This document shows positions 8,434 through 17,103 of a stretch of 64,000 bases of DNA, piece by piece (position 1 is the first letter of the stretch; each line of letters starts with the position of its first letter). The notes under the pieces are model-generated. The model made no database searches, had not been told where the DNA came from, and saw only the letters and a list, made by a program, of their open reading frames with translations. The translations under genes were made by a program, and so were the position numbers. This stretch comes from CBDCFL01 sp965216135. Lineage in GTDB: Bacteria > Pseudomonadota > Alphaproteobacteria > Rhodobacterales > Rhodobacteraceae. The stretch is from NCBI GenBank assembly GCA_965216135.1, contig CBDCFL010000021.1, positions 124,001-188,000 on the forward strand, read 5' to 3'.

Positions 8434-8859
8434 TTGATCCAAGGATCGGGTCCATGGCTCACAAGTGGCGGCGAAAGGCAATCCCGCTTAGATTGTTTTT
8501 CGCGACAAAACGGGCATTTGGCCTCCGCGCCCTTGCACGGGATCAAGGCACGCAGTGCCGCCGGGCAGCGCCCGACCGCCCTGTCATGCCGGAGGCATGC
8601 CAATGTTTAGTGGCGCACCTCCGGTGCGACGGGCGGGCGCTCCTTCACCGCATGCACACCCGAACAAACGTAAGATGTTGCGGAACCATAAAGCGCAGAC
8701 CTCACCTATTGCGGTGCCCACCCGCGATCGTGCGCTGCCCTCTGTTGGGTGACGTGATTTTCGGCAATATGGGCGCGAAGCCGTTCAGGCGATTTCGCAC
8801 GGAGGCGGAACATCGTCGGCCATTGCAAAAGACGTTGCGATGGCCCATCACTTCGGCCC
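8434..8859. other. Non-coding stretch with a structured repeat
   Basis: No supportable gene; an open frame across it (8379-8921) has unconvincing composition and overlaps real genes. It contains the compound palindrome described at 8567-8641. The remainder shows nothing recognisable. Confidence 0.5.
8567..8641. repeat. Compound palindrome able to form a three-armed structure
   Basis: Outer arms AGCGCCCGACCGCCC (8567-8581) and GGGCGGGCGCT (8631-8641) are complementary apart from a small bulge. They enclose two perfect hairpins: ATGCC-GGA-GGCAT (8586-8598) and CGCACC-TCC-GGTGCG (8614-8628). The layout resembles REP-like intergenic elements. There is no T-run for a terminator. Confidence 0.6.
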
Positions 8860-9207
8860 ATGAGAGCCGCGTTTGTCCTGCTTATGGCCGCCTTGCCAAC
8901 TCAGGCGCAGAATACCATTGAATGCCAGGGAGTCCTGCCGGGATGGTCGTTGTCGATAGACGGCACCGAGGCTAGCCTGACAACCGATGAAGACAAAGAG
9001 CTGCAGGTTCTGGACCAGACCCAAGCCGAGGGCCGCGACTGGCCTCGGGCGCTGACGCTGGTGGGCGGTACCAACACCGCGATCCTGATTATCGAACTTG
9101 AAATGTGCCAGATAAATGAGGCCACGCAGCCCTTTCAGGCGCAGGTTCTGACCCAGATCGGCACGGTGCCGGTCTTGCTGACGGGTTGTTGCACGGTCCA
9201 GGAGTGA
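8860..9207 (+). CDS. Small exported protein, COG3650-like
   Basis: A 115-residue protein with a short signal peptide (MRAAFVLLMAALPTQAQ). The mature part starts IECQGVLPGWSL and ends PVLLTGCCTVQE, the pattern of small periplasmic beta-rich domains grouped with COG3650 and HslJ/MliC-like proteins (a Trp-containing first strand and a late TGC motif). Three mature cysteines suggest a disulphide. Its stop codon overlaps the preferred GTG start of the following transporter, so the two are probably translated together. The function is unknown. Confidence 0.55.
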   Translation: MRAAFVLLMAALPTQAQNTIECQGVLPGWSLSIDGTEASLTTDEDKELQVLDQTQAEGRDWPRALTLVGGTNTAILIIELEMCQINEATQPFQAQVLTQIGTVPVLLTGCCTVQE

Positions 9208-10091
9208 CCGCCTCGCATCCACTGCGGGCGGCCATTTGGATGGTGGGCGCGATCCTGTCATTCACGTCGATGGCGGTGGCTGCGCGAGCCATTAGCCACG
9301 AACTCGATACCTTTGAGATCATGCTTTATCGCTCGCTCATTGGGCTGGCGATCGTGCTGGCAGTCGGGCGGGCGTATGGCACTTTGGGCCAGGTGCAGAC
9401 CGCGCGCCTGGGCTTGCATGGCTTGCGAAATATCTGCCATTTTGCCGGGCAAAACCTGTGGCTGTTCGCGGTCACGGCAATCCCGCTGGCCCAGGTTTTC
9501 GCACTGGAGTTTACCTCACCGGTCTGGGCGATGTTTCTGGCGGTATTCGTGCTGGGCGAACGGCTGACCAGAGCGCGCATTCTGACCGCGGTTTTGGGCT
9601 TTGCCGGTATCCTCATTGTCACCGAACCCTGGGGCGTGGCGATCGGTTCCGGCGTTATCGCTGGCGCGGTGGCAGCGATCGGTTTTGCCGGATCGGCGGT
9701 ATTCACTCGCCTCTTGACGCGCAATGAAAGCATCACTTCTATCCTGTTCTGGCTGACCGCCATGCAGGCCGCCTTCGGGCTGATCTGTGCGGGTTATGAC
9801 GGCGATATTGCCATACCATCGGCGGCCAGCCTGCCAGGCGTTGCGGTCATCTCGGTGGCCGGTTTGGTGGCGCACTTCTGCCTGACGCGGGCCTTGTCGC
9901 TGGCCCCTGCAGCAGTTGTCATGCCGGTCGATTTCGCCCGGTTGCCGATCATCGCAACGGTTGGCGTGTTACTGTATGACGAACCGCTGACTGCAACAGT
10001 CCTGATCGGTGCGGCGATTATATTCGGGGCGAATTACGCCAACATCGTGGTCGAGCAGCGCAGCGCCAGGATCACCGATCTGTCGCGCTGA
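9204..10091 (+). CDS. DMT superfamily (EamA) transporter
   Basis: About 295 residues with ten predicted membrane helices and two EamA repeats, the architecture of drug/metabolite exporters. The first repeat ends FALEFTSPVWAMFLAVFVLGERLT and the second ends VGVLLYDEPLTATVLIGAAIIFGA, both with the conserved acidic residue in the E-R/E-P loop. A GTG at 9204 overlaps the previous stop (GTGA) and fits coupling; TTG at 9186 is an alternative. The substrate is unknown. A second DMT gene follows 11 bases later but is only distantly similar. Confidence 0.88.
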   Translation: MTASHPLRAAIWMVGAILSFTSMAVAARAISHELDTFEIMLYRSLIGLAIVLAVGRAYGTLGQVQTARLGLHGLRNICHFAGQNLWLFAVTAIPLAQVFALEFTSPVWAMFLAVFVLGERLTRARILTAVLGFAGILIVTEPWGVAIGSGVIAGAVAAIGFAGSAVFTRLLTRNESITSILFWLTAMQAAFGLICAGYDGDIAIPSAASLPGVAVISVAGLVAHFCLTRALSLAPAAVVMPVDFARLPIIATVGVLLYDEPLTATVLIGAAIIFGANYANIVVEQRSARITDLSR

Positions 10092-10102
10092 AGCACGCAA
10101 AT

Positions 10103-11065
10103 ATGCGCATATTTCGGGTCGCTCCGGTCGCGGGATTACCCATAGTCGTGTCCATGGTGCAAAACAAAACTATGTCACTGCAAGCTTGGGGCGAATTGCT
10201 GATTCTCGGCCTGTTTTGGGGCTCGACTTTTTTCTTTACTGCGATTGCCCTGCGCCAGTTGGGGCCTCTGACGGCCGTGGCGTTCCGCCTTGGATTCGGT
10301 GCGATCATATTGTGGGGCGTGGTGCTGGCGCGCGGCCTGCAAATACCAAAGGCGCCCCGCATTTGGTTTGCTTTTGCGGTGATGGGCGCGTTGAACAACA
10401 TGATCCCGTTTTCGCTGATATCAATTGGCCAGCTCAGCGTTGCGTCGGGGTTGGCGGCGATTCTGAACGCCACAACCGCAATGTTCGCGATACTCGTCGC
10501 CCCGTTGTTTTTCGCCGATGAGCGCCTGAGCCTGGGCAAAACCGTCGGCGTGGCTATCGCATTTGCTGGTGTTGCGATTATCGTTGGCCCCGCATCATTG
10601 CGCGATTTCAGCCTCGCCTCGCTCGGCCAGACTGCGATTCTCGGCGCTGCCCTGTCCTATGCGCTGGCGGCCATTTGGGGACGGATCAAACTGGGCCAGC
10701 TTGACCCGGTGGTGGCCGCGACCGGGATGGTGAGTATGGCTGTTGTTATGCTGACACCGGTTGCACTTGCGGTCGAGGGCGCGCCAACGCTTGTCTATCG
10801 CCCCGAAACCTGGGCGGCGCTGATCTACTTGGGCACTTTGGCCACCGCCGCGGCCTATCTGTTGTACTACCGTATACTGGCCAAAGCTGGTTCGGCGAAC
10901 TTGATGCTGGTCACCTTGTTACTACCACCGATCGCGATTTTTCTGGGCACGGTTTTTCTGGGCGAGGTGCTGGGGCCTGCCGAAATGATTGGTTTTCTGA
11001 TCATCGCTACTGGTCTGATCGTGATTGATGGCCGGGTTCTGGCCCGCCTTGTGCGCAACGCTTAG
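10103..11065 (+). CDS. DMT superfamily (EamA) transporter
   Basis: About 320 residues, ten membrane helices, two EamA repeats: ELLILGLFWGSTFFFTAIAL opens the first, and LGTVFLGEVLGPAEMIGFLII closes the second. It is typical of inner-membrane metabolite efflux proteins of unknown substrate. The true start is uncertain: ATG at 10103, 10154 or 10172 are all in frame and none has a strong ribosome-binding site. The 10172 start would put the first helix near the N-terminus, as usual in the family. Confidence 0.87.
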   Translation: MRIFRVAPVAGLPIVVSMVQNKTMSLQAWGELLILGLFWGSTFFFTAIALRQLGPLTAVAFRLGFGAIILWGVVLARGLQIPKAPRIWFAFAVMGALNNMIPFSLISIGQLSVASGLAAILNATTAMFAILVAPLFFADERLSLGKTVGVAIAFAGVAIIVGPASLRDFSLASLGQTAILGAALSYALAAIWGRIKLGQLDPVVAATGMVSMAVVMLTPVALAVEGAPTLVYRPETWAALIYLGTLATAAAYLLYYRILAKAGSANLMLVTLLLPPIAIFLGTVFLGEVLGPAEMIGFLIIATGLIVIDGRVLARLVRNA

Positions 11066-11145
11066 CCACCAAATCGAATTTCTCCACTACAAAGTTTGCG
11101 CCAATATCTGTAGCAAGCGTCCAAGCAACAGTCGCGGGCGTACGC

Positions 11146-12000
11146 ATGATTTACAAGACAGCGCAGGATTGGCTGGACGCCCCGTCCAAACGCGCGCTGC
11201 TGTTTGGTATGTCGGGATTGGGAAAGACCCATGTCTCAAACATGCTACGCGAGGCGGGTGGCTGGTTTCATTACTCGGTCGATTACCGTATCGGCACGCG
11301 CTACATGGGCGAATATATCGTCGATAATTTCAAACGCGAGGCGATGGCCAACCCGTTTCTGCGCGACTTGCTGTTGAGCGATTCAATCTACATCGCCTCG
11401 AACATCACGTTCAATAATCTTGCGCCTCTGTCCACCTATCTCGGCAAACCCGGCGATCCTGCCCTGGGCGGCTTGCCTTTCGGCGAGTATCAGCGTCGCC
11501 AACAACAGCATAGTGACGCCGAAGTCGCCGCGCTTCTGGATACCGAGCGGTTCATCGGCCGGGCGCGTCAGCTTTATGGCTATGACAATTTTGTCTGCGA
11601 CAGCGGCGGGTCGATCTGCGAAGTCGTGAACCCCGACGATCCCGACGACCCTTTGCTTAGCGTTCTGGCCCGCAGCCATTTGCTGATCTGGATCGAAGGC
11701 TCGGATGCGCACACCGCCGAGATGATCCGGCGTTTTGACAAAGCCCCCAAGCCGATGTGCTATCAGGCCGAATTTCTTCTGGCTTCGTGGCAGGAATATC
11801 TTAACGCGCAAAAGGTGCGCGATGACAAGGTTGACCCCGATGCCTTTGTGCGCTGGACCTACGCACGCGCCCTGGCCCACCGCCAACCGCGATACGCAGC
11901 GATGGCGGATAAGTGGGGGGTGAAGGTGCAGGCCGAAGATGTCGCCGAGGTGCAGGGCGAAGCAGGGTTTGTCGCGCTGGTGGCGGGGGCGATTGGTTAG
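11146..12000 (+). CDS. P-loop ATPase of unknown role
   Basis: A 284-residue soluble protein with a Walker A motif GMSGLGKT at residues 21-28 and a plausible Walker B-like LLIWIEG near residue 184. The rest contains no recognisable DNA-binding or kinase signature. Similar proteins annotated simply ATPase are found in Rhodobacterales. It could be a nucleotide or sugar kinase-like enzyme; the fold after the P-loop resembles small kinases but no substrate motif is seen. It converges with the next gene, overlapping it by four bases. Confidence 0.6.
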   Translation: MIYKTAQDWLDAPSKRALLFGMSGLGKTHVSNMLREAGGWFHYSVDYRIGTRYMGEYIVDNFKREAMANPFLRDLLLSDSIYIASNITFNNLAPLSTYLGKPGDPALGGLPFGEYQRRQQQHSDAEVAALLDTERFIGRARQLYGYDNFVCDSGGSICEVVNPDDPDDPLLSVLARSHLLIWIEGSDAHTAEMIRRFDKAPKPMCYQAEFLLASWQEYLNAQKVRDDKVDPDAFVRWTYARALAHRQPRYAAMADKWGVKVQAEDVAEVQGEAGFVALVAGAIG

Positions 12001-12389
12001 GGCAGCAGCCCGATCAACTTGACCACAATGCCGGAAAATTTCCCCACCGCGTTCAAAATGTCAGTCGCACGCCGAATGCCCTTGACTAGCGCACCCGCGT
12101 CGCGGGCGGCCCGCCGCAGGTCCTTGATCGCTTCGTTTTCGTGGCGCGTCGAGCGTTCATAGGCCTTTTCAAGCTCCAGCAACTGCGCCTGTTCGCGGTT
12201 CAACCCGGCCCGGGCGGCACGCTGGTCGTTCAATTTCGTTCGCGCCTTGTTGCGGGCCACGTCGGTGGTCGCTTTCGCGACTTTTTTCGCCGCCGCCTTG
12301 ATGGCTTGCGTGCTTTTGCGTTTCAAATCATTCAGCCGGTTTTCGAGCCTGCTCAGTTCTTCGGCAGATGTGGCGGTAAGCTCTGGCAT
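11997..12389 (-). CDS. Coiled-coil protein of unknown function
   Basis: A 130-residue protein, almost entirely helical. Residues 10-95 are rich in Lys, Arg, Glu and Ala with heptad-like spacing (ENRLNDLKRKSTQAIKAA and AQLLELEKAYERSTRHENE), so a coiled coil is likely. The last 25 residues (LNAVGKFSGIVVKLIGLLP) are hydrophobic and could anchor it to a membrane. The IS630 copy 2 lies 38 bases upstream of its start and may have replaced its promoter. No family was recognised. Confidence 0.5.
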   Translation of the reverse strand: MPELTATSAEELSRLENRLNDLKRKSTQAIKAAAKKVAKATTDVARNKARTKLNDQRAARAGLNREQAQLLELEKAYERSTRHENEAIKDLRRAARDAGALVKGIRRATDILNAVGKFSGIVVKLIGLLP

Positions 12390-12401
12390 TGGTCTATTCC
12401 T

Positions 12402-13514
12402 TCAAGCTATCGGACAGCGCCTTATACCAACGGTCATTGATCCGAACCCATGCGCCCATTTGCGCATGCCGAGGGACATGATCTTCCATGGTTGGTCGAT
12501 GAGGTTGTTCCAGGCTTGGCAGCACAGCGCGACGATGTCTTCGTAGGATTTGAAGATCCGGTTCGACAACCAGTTGTCGCGCATGAATTGCCAGACATTC
12601 TCTACCGGGTTCAACTCGGGCGATCGTGGCGGCAGCGCCAGGACGGTGATGTTGTCGGGGATCGCCAGCTTGGGCGTCAAGTGCCAACCGGCCTGATCGA
12701 CGATCAGCACCGCATGGGCGCCGGGATCGACGGCGGCACTGATCTCGATGAGGTGCGCCGCCATGGCGTCGGTGTCGCACCAGGGCATGACCAGCCCGGC
12801 GCCTTTCCCCTTCGCGGGACAGATCGCGCCGAAGATATAGGCCCATTCGGTGCGCTGGTCGCGGGGCACCCGCGGGCGCGTGCCACGTCTGGCCCATCGG
12901 CGTGTGAGCTTATTCTTCTGGCCGATGCGGGCTTCATCTTGCCACCACAGCTCTATCTCGACGCCTTTCGGGAGCCTCGCCCGGATCTTCGCCAGTTCGG
13001 CGGGGAAGTTTTTTTTAAAAGCCTCGACGGCCAGCTCGTTTTGCGCGTAGTGGCGCGGCCGCGCCGAGATCTTGGCGAAGCCGAGCGCCTTCAACTCGCG
13101 CCCGACCGTGGTCTCGTCGAGCGAGATGGCGAACGTCTCCAAGAGCCACCGCGCCAGGTCCTTGCGCCGCCAGCGCACGACGCCGTCCACCGCCGGGACC
13201 GGGCCGGCCTCAACAACCTCCGCCAGTGCGCGGCGGTGATCGGCGTTGAGCTTCGAGGGTGCGCCCGGTGACTTCCCATCGACCAGCCCGTCCGGTCCGC
13301 GGGCGTTGAAGCGCAGCACCCAGTCGCGAATGATCTGCAGACCGACGCCGCCGATCCGCGACGCATCCGTCCTGCTGCCACCATCGTAGACCTCGGCCAA
13401 CGCCAGCAGACGACGGCTCTGGGTCGCGTCCCTGGTCCTCTTCGCGAGGCACCGCAGTGAGACGCTGTCAAAATCGTTCCGTAAGTCGATAGGCGCTGCC
13501 ATGGCGAACCTCAT
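12402..13514 (-). CDS. IS630 family transposase (reads through the element end)
   Basis: A 370-residue DDE transposase. N-terminal helix-turn-helix (RRLLALAEVYDGGSRTDASR), winged helix (VDGVVRWRRKDLARWL), then the catalytic domain with QDEARIGQKN, HAVLIVDQAGWH and LPPRSPELNPVENVW supplying the three acidic residues. Copy 3 ends at a TGA after AHGF; here that codon is GGA, so the frame runs 12 codons further, out of the element and into host DNA. Otherwise it is nearly identical to copy 3. Start at 13514, with an internal Met five codons later as alternative. Confidence 0.93.
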   Translation of the reverse strand: MRFAMAAPIDLRNDFDSVSLRCLAKRTRDATQSRRLLALAEVYDGGSRTDASRIGGVGLQIIRDWVLRFNARGPDGLVDGKSPGAPSKLNADHRRALAEVVEAGPVPAVDGVVRWRRKDLARWLLETFAISLDETTVGRELKALGFAKISARPRHYAQNELAVEAFKKNFPAELAKIRARLPKGVEIELWWQDEARIGQKNKLTRRWARRGTRPRVPRDQRTEWAYIFGAICPAKGKGAGLVMPWCDTDAMAAHLIEISAAVDPGAHAVLIVDQAGWHLTPKLAIPDNITVLALPPRSPELNPVENVWQFMRDNWLSNRIFKSYEDIVALCCQAWNNLIDQPWKIMSLGMRKWAHGFGSMTVGIRRCPIA

Positions 13515-13587
13515 TGGTTCACCACATTGAGTCAGAGATCGGACCGCTTGGGAATCCCCAACGTGAGTCAGGCATTCCGCTCGGTGG
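12427..13587 (-). mobile_element. IS630-type element, copy 2 (complete, 1161 bp)
   Basis: Bounded by CCAACGGTCATTG at 12427 and GCTCGGTGG at 13587, with TA on each side (12425-12426 and 13588-13589), as expected for IS630 target duplication. The two ends are imperfect inverted repeats (TACCAACGG and TACCACCGA read inwards). It is in the same orientation as copies 1 and 3. Confidence 0.9.
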
Positions 13588-13589
13588 TA

Positions 13590-13614
13590 TTAATGCTTAA
13601 TGTTATCTTAATGT
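13590..13614. promoter_or_regulatory. Triple TTAATG repeat before the exopolysaccharide genes
   Basis: TTAATGC, TTAATGT, a four-base gap, then TTAATGT, directly after the IS end and about 70 bases before the exported-protein start. It could be operator half-sites on one face of the helix or AT-rich promoter sequence. Confidence 0.3.
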
Positions 13615-13682
13615 TCTTTCGCATTTTATCGAGTTGAGGCGGAAATCGGTATCCGTCGCATTTATTAGATGGTTCGCGTCAG

Positions 13683-14350
13683 ATGTTCAGAGGTCTCGCA
13701 CTCGTCTTTTGCATGACATTACTCGCGGTCTCGACACGCGTGATGTTTGCCGAGACGCAGGCGGCGCGACTGATCCGGCAGGCCGACGCATCGGCCATTC
13801 CGCTGGGCCCACTGGCCGCGCCGGTCCGGGCGTGGTCGCATTCTTCATTCAGGGGCATGGCGGGGGCATGTCTTGTGCGCTGACACCGGATTGGCGCAGC
13901 CTGTTGCCGGAACCGGCGCGCCAAAACCTGATGCGACGTTGCGGCCAAGTTCAGAGCCAGGGGCACAGCGGCTGGCCCGGTGACGGTGTCGCCCATCTGC
14001 TTGGAGCCGCGCTGGCGGCGGCGGATGGGCAGCCAAAAGTTATGACGGAAGCGCTGACGAAAGCGCAAACGCTTGCCCGTCATGAAGGCTGGCAGGCCGA
14101 GCGTCGGTTTGTCTTGCTCGCCTCAGAATTCAGTGCCGAGCCAAATGGTGCGACCAGCGCCAGTATCGCCGGATTAATGGTCGGTGACATCGACACGATG
14201 CTGGCCACGCAGTCCGGCGCAGAGCTGATGGCGGCATATTACATACGGCGTCCGGCCTTGCGGGTGTTTATCAAGCTCGCGCTCGGCAAAGCCAGTGCGG
14301 CGGATCGCACCCGGCTGCTTAACCTCATACGAATTAGCGGAGCAGCATGA
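13683..14350 (+). pseudogene. Exported protein of an exopolysaccharide locus, frameshifted
   Basis: The frame from ATG 13683 encodes a clear signal peptide (FRGLALVFCMTLLAVSTRVMFA) and about 45 further residues, stopping at 13883. The neighbouring frame then carries a convincing protein of about 155 residues from around 13868 (MSCALTPDWRSLLPEP) to 14350. The simplest reading is one gene of about 220 codons with a frameshift near 13800-13870. It overlaps the next gene by four bases (ATGA), so they formed an operon. The family is unknown; the link to exopolysaccharide is from the neighbour only. Confidence 0.5.
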
Positions 14351-14939
14351 GCCTGACCGGCGAGCTGGCACTGGCCGCTGGTCCGGCGGACACCACCCGG
14401 ATGCCGCGCCGGCGCGTAATCGTTCAGGTGGCCGAACCGGTGGTGCGCCTGTGGCCGGAAAAACTCGCCCTGGTGGCGTTGGTGGGCGTCGCGCTGGCGG
14501 CGCCGCTGCCCCTTGGCGGCCACCATGCCGCTGCTTGGGCGGGGCTGGGTATTGGCGTCGCTGCGATCGGGCTAATGTTGCTGTTCTTCAGCAGCGCCGG
14601 GTTCGCGCTCACTTGGTGGCCAGTATTGGGCGGTCTTGTCGCCGGCGGGCTCGCGGGTTTCGCTGTTTCGCAGGCACTCAGCGGCGCGATTACCCCCGAA
14701 ACCGGCGGATTTGGCACCGTCGGGCCGGGTGACAGCGCGCTGGCCGCGATCCGGCATTTGTCTTTGGGGCTGTTTTTCGCGCTGTGTTTTCACGCCATCA
14801 GCGCCGCTGATGACCGCTACGCCCTGGCCCGACGGGTCGGCAATGCGATCGTCGCCGGGGTTGTCGGGTTTGCCGTCTTTGCGCTGTTGACCGAGGCGCG
14901 CAAATTCGGGCCCGAGGGCGGGATCGTCGGCCCGTTCTA
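14347..14939 (+). pseudogene. O-antigen ligase / polymerase-like membrane protein, truncated by IS
   Basis: The first 198 codons encode a multi-helix membrane protein (hydrophobic spans near residues 42-62, 66-80, 84-106, 131-150 and 165-182) resembling Wzy/WaaL-type O-antigen ligase family proteins of exopolysaccharide loci. Host sequence ends at VGPFY, exactly where the family has its conserved GPFxNRN motif; after that the frame enters IS630 copy 3 and soon stops. At least half the protein is missing, so it cannot be functional. The remainder is not on the other side of the IS. Confidence 0.7.
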
Positions 14940-16100
14940 CCAACGGTCATTGATCAGAACCCATGCGCCCATTTGCGCATGCCGAGGGACATGATCTTCC
15001 ATGGTTGGTCGATGAGGTTGTTCCAGGCTTGGCAGCACAGCGCGACGATGTCTTCGTAGGATTTGAAGATCCGGTTCGACAACCAGTTGTCGCGCATGAA
15101 TTGCCAGACATTCTCCACCGGGTTCAACTCGGGCGATCGTGGCGGCAGCGCCAGGACGGTGATGTTGTCGGGGATCGCCAGCTTGGGCGTCAAGTGCCAA
15201 CCGGCCTGATCGACGATCAGCACCGCATGGGCGCCGGGATCGACGGCGGCACTGATCTCGATGAGGTGCGCCGCCATGGCGTCGGTGTCGCACCAGGGCA
15301 TGACCAGCCCGGCGCCTTTCCCCTTCGCGGGACAGATCGCGCCGAAGATATAGGCCCATTCGGTGCGCTGGTCGCGGGGTGCCCGCGGGCGCGTGCCACG
15401 TCTGGCCCATCGGCGTGTGAGCTTATTCTTCTGGCCGATGCGGGCTTCATCTTGCCACCACAGCTCTATCTCGACGCCTTTCGGGAGCCTCGCCCGGATC
15501 TTCGCCAGTTCGGCGGGGAAGTTTTTTTTAAAAGCCTCGACGGCCAGCTCGTTTTGCGCGTAGTGGCGCGGCCGCGCCGAGATCTTGGCGAAGCCGAGCG
15601 CCTTCAACTCGCGCCCGACCGTGGTCTCGTCGAGCGAGATGGCGAACGTCTCCAAGAGCCACCGCGCCAGGTCCTTGCGCCGCCAGCGCACGACGCCGTC
15701 CACCGCCGGGACCGGGCCGGCCTCAACAACCTCCGCCAGTGCGCGGCGGTGATCGGCGTTGAGCTTCGAGGGTGCGCCCGGTGACTTCCCATCGACCAGC
15801 CCGTCCGGTCCGCGGGCGTTGAAGCGCAGCACCCAGTCGCGAATGATCTGCAGACCGACGCCGCCGATCCGCGACGCATCCGTCCTGCTGCCACCATCGT
15901 AGACCTCGGCCAACGCCAGCAGACGACGGCTCTGGGTCGCGTCCCTGGTCCTCTTCGCGAGGCACCGCAGTGAGACGCTGTCAAAATCGTTCCGTAAGTC
16001 GATAGGCGCTGCCATGGCGAACCTCATTGGTTCACCACATTGAGTCAGAGATCGGACCGCTTGGGAATCCCCAACGTGAGTCAGGCATTCCGCTCGGTGG
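14940..16100 (-). mobile_element. IS630-type element, copy 3 (complete, 1161 bp)
   Basis: Same boundaries as copy 2: CCAACGGTCATTG at the left, GCTCGGTGG at the right, TA on each side (14938-14939 and 16101-16102). Host genes are cut on both sides, and their sequences do not rejoin when the element is removed (see findings). Confidence 0.9.
14954..16027 (-). CDS. IS630 family transposase
   Basis: A 357-residue DDE transposase nearly identical to copy 2, with the same helix-turn-helix, winged-helix and QDEAR / VDQAGWH / SPELNPVENVW catalytic blocks. It ends inside the element at a TGA after AHGF, probably the ancestral stop. It differs from copy 2 by a few substitutions (for example Ala for Val before PRDQ). 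Confidence 0.94.
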   Translation of the reverse strand: MRFAMAAPIDLRNDFDSVSLRCLAKRTRDATQSRRLLALAEVYDGGSRTDASRIGGVGLQIIRDWVLRFNARGPDGLVDGKSPGAPSKLNADHRRALAEVVEAGPVPAVDGVVRWRRKDLARWLLETFAISLDETTVGRELKALGFAKISARPRHYAQNELAVEAFKKNFPAELAKIRARLPKGVEIELWWQDEARIGQKNKLTRRWARRGTRPRAPRDQRTEWAYIFGAICPAKGKGAGLVMPWCDTDAMAAHLIEISAAVDPGAHAVLIVDQAGWHLTPKLAIPDNITVLALPPRSPELNPVENVWQFMRDNWLSNRIFKSYEDIVALCCQAWNNLIDQPWKIMSLGMRKWAHGF

Positions 16101-17007
16101 TATTAAGCGCCGTGATGTAATCGACGATCTCTTCGGGCTTGCCGGGGTTACGCAGGGCACCAGCCAATCCCCCATGTGCTTTGCCAATCATGGCCACACT
16201 CACGTAAATCGATCTTGCGTAATGGGCGACAAAGGCTGCGTGAGCGTTCTGAAGTTCGACCAGCGCCGCACGGTAGGCCGGGCCGTCGCTCGTGTCCGCC
16301 TCGAGCACCGCATTGTCGGCATCGCCAAGTCGTTTTGCCAGCCGATCAAACGTGGGATCGGCGTGCATTTGCATCAATTTCAGCTGCAGGTTTCGCGCGG
16401 CCGTTTGAACCGCCGGGTCGGCATCAAGAACCACTTCACGCATGCGCTGGAACCGAAGCGTCTTGATCGCAAAATCGACAACGGACTCGGTCTGCGCGCT
16501 GCGATCCTCAAGTCCTTTGACAAAGTCAGCCAACCCTCCGCCGCCCAGCTCAGCGCCAATGTTCTCCAAACCACCGAGCGCAGCACCATAGGCTGCAATC
16601 AGCTCGGTCTCGGACGTGGCACTTGCAAGCAAAGCCAGCGCAGCGACATAATCCTGCAGCGCGGAAATATTGACCGCGGCTGCGGTGGCATTGCCGACCG
16701 GCGGCAATTTGTCCGTCGTCGGCACTCTTTCAATCTGGCAGCGACCGACCGGCGTTGCGGCCCTTACCGCAAGCGCATCGGCGCATGCGTCGCTCAAAAA
16801 CCAGGTTTCCTGATTGTCCGCCCCAAAGGTCAGCCGTTCCTCGGCATCCTTCGCAAGTCCGCTTGTCAGCACGGGCTTCAGGGATTTGGCGGCCGCATCG
16901 ACCTCCTGCGCAAACCGGTTGAGGTCTGGTTCAATTCGCGCGGTCGTGCAGGCTGAAAGTGCAAGAACAAGCACCAACAAATTTTTTCGTATAACGCCCC
17001 CGATCAA
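16081..17007 (-). CDS. Lipoprotein of unknown function, C-terminus replaced by IS sequence
   Basis: About 308 residues with a lipoprotein signal (LLVLVLALSAC, lipobox Cys at residue 20), so it is probably anchored to a periplasmic membrane face. The mature part is helical, with two further cysteines (near 74 and 88). Native coding ends around TALN; the last six residues (TTERNA) and the stop come from the right end of IS630 copy 3. Most of the protein is intact, so it may still work, but its original end is lost. No family was recognised. It is divergent from metA. Confidence 0.6.
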   Translation of the reverse strand: MIGGVIRKNLLVLVLALSACTTARIEPDLNRFAQEVDAAAKSLKPVLTSGLAKDAEERLTFGADNQETWFLSDACADALAVRAATPVGRCQIERVPTTDKLPPVGNATAAAVNISALQDYVAALALLASATSETELIAAYGAALGGLENIGAELGGGGLADFVKGLEDRSAQTESVVDFAIKTLRFQRMREVVLDADPAVQTAARNLQLKLMQMHADPTFDRLAKRLGDADNAVLEADTSDGPAYRAALVELQNAHAAFVAHYARSIYVSVAMIGKAHGGLAGALRNPGKPEEIVDYITALNTTERNA

Positions 17008-17103
17008 AAATTACTCAAGTTCAATAGCGTCATGCTAGCCCCCCGCCTTGCCCTCTGTCAAATCCCGCCCTAACAACAGCGGGCCGTGGAACCGAGTGAG
17101 CCA

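Noticed and set aside
8379..8921. Plus-strand frame overlapping the acetyltransferase fusion and the next gene
   Set aside because: It overlaps two better genes and crosses a palindromic repeat; residue composition is not protein-like.
12450..13271. Long plus-strand open frame opposite the IS630 transposase (also 14963-15784)
   Set aside because: Mirror of the transposase in high-GC DNA; the minus-strand frame carries all the DDE motifs.
17008..17103. SAM-II or other SAM riboswitch before metA
   Set aside because: Such switches are common before methionine genes in alphaproteobacteria, but no pseudoknot core could be found in this short leader.
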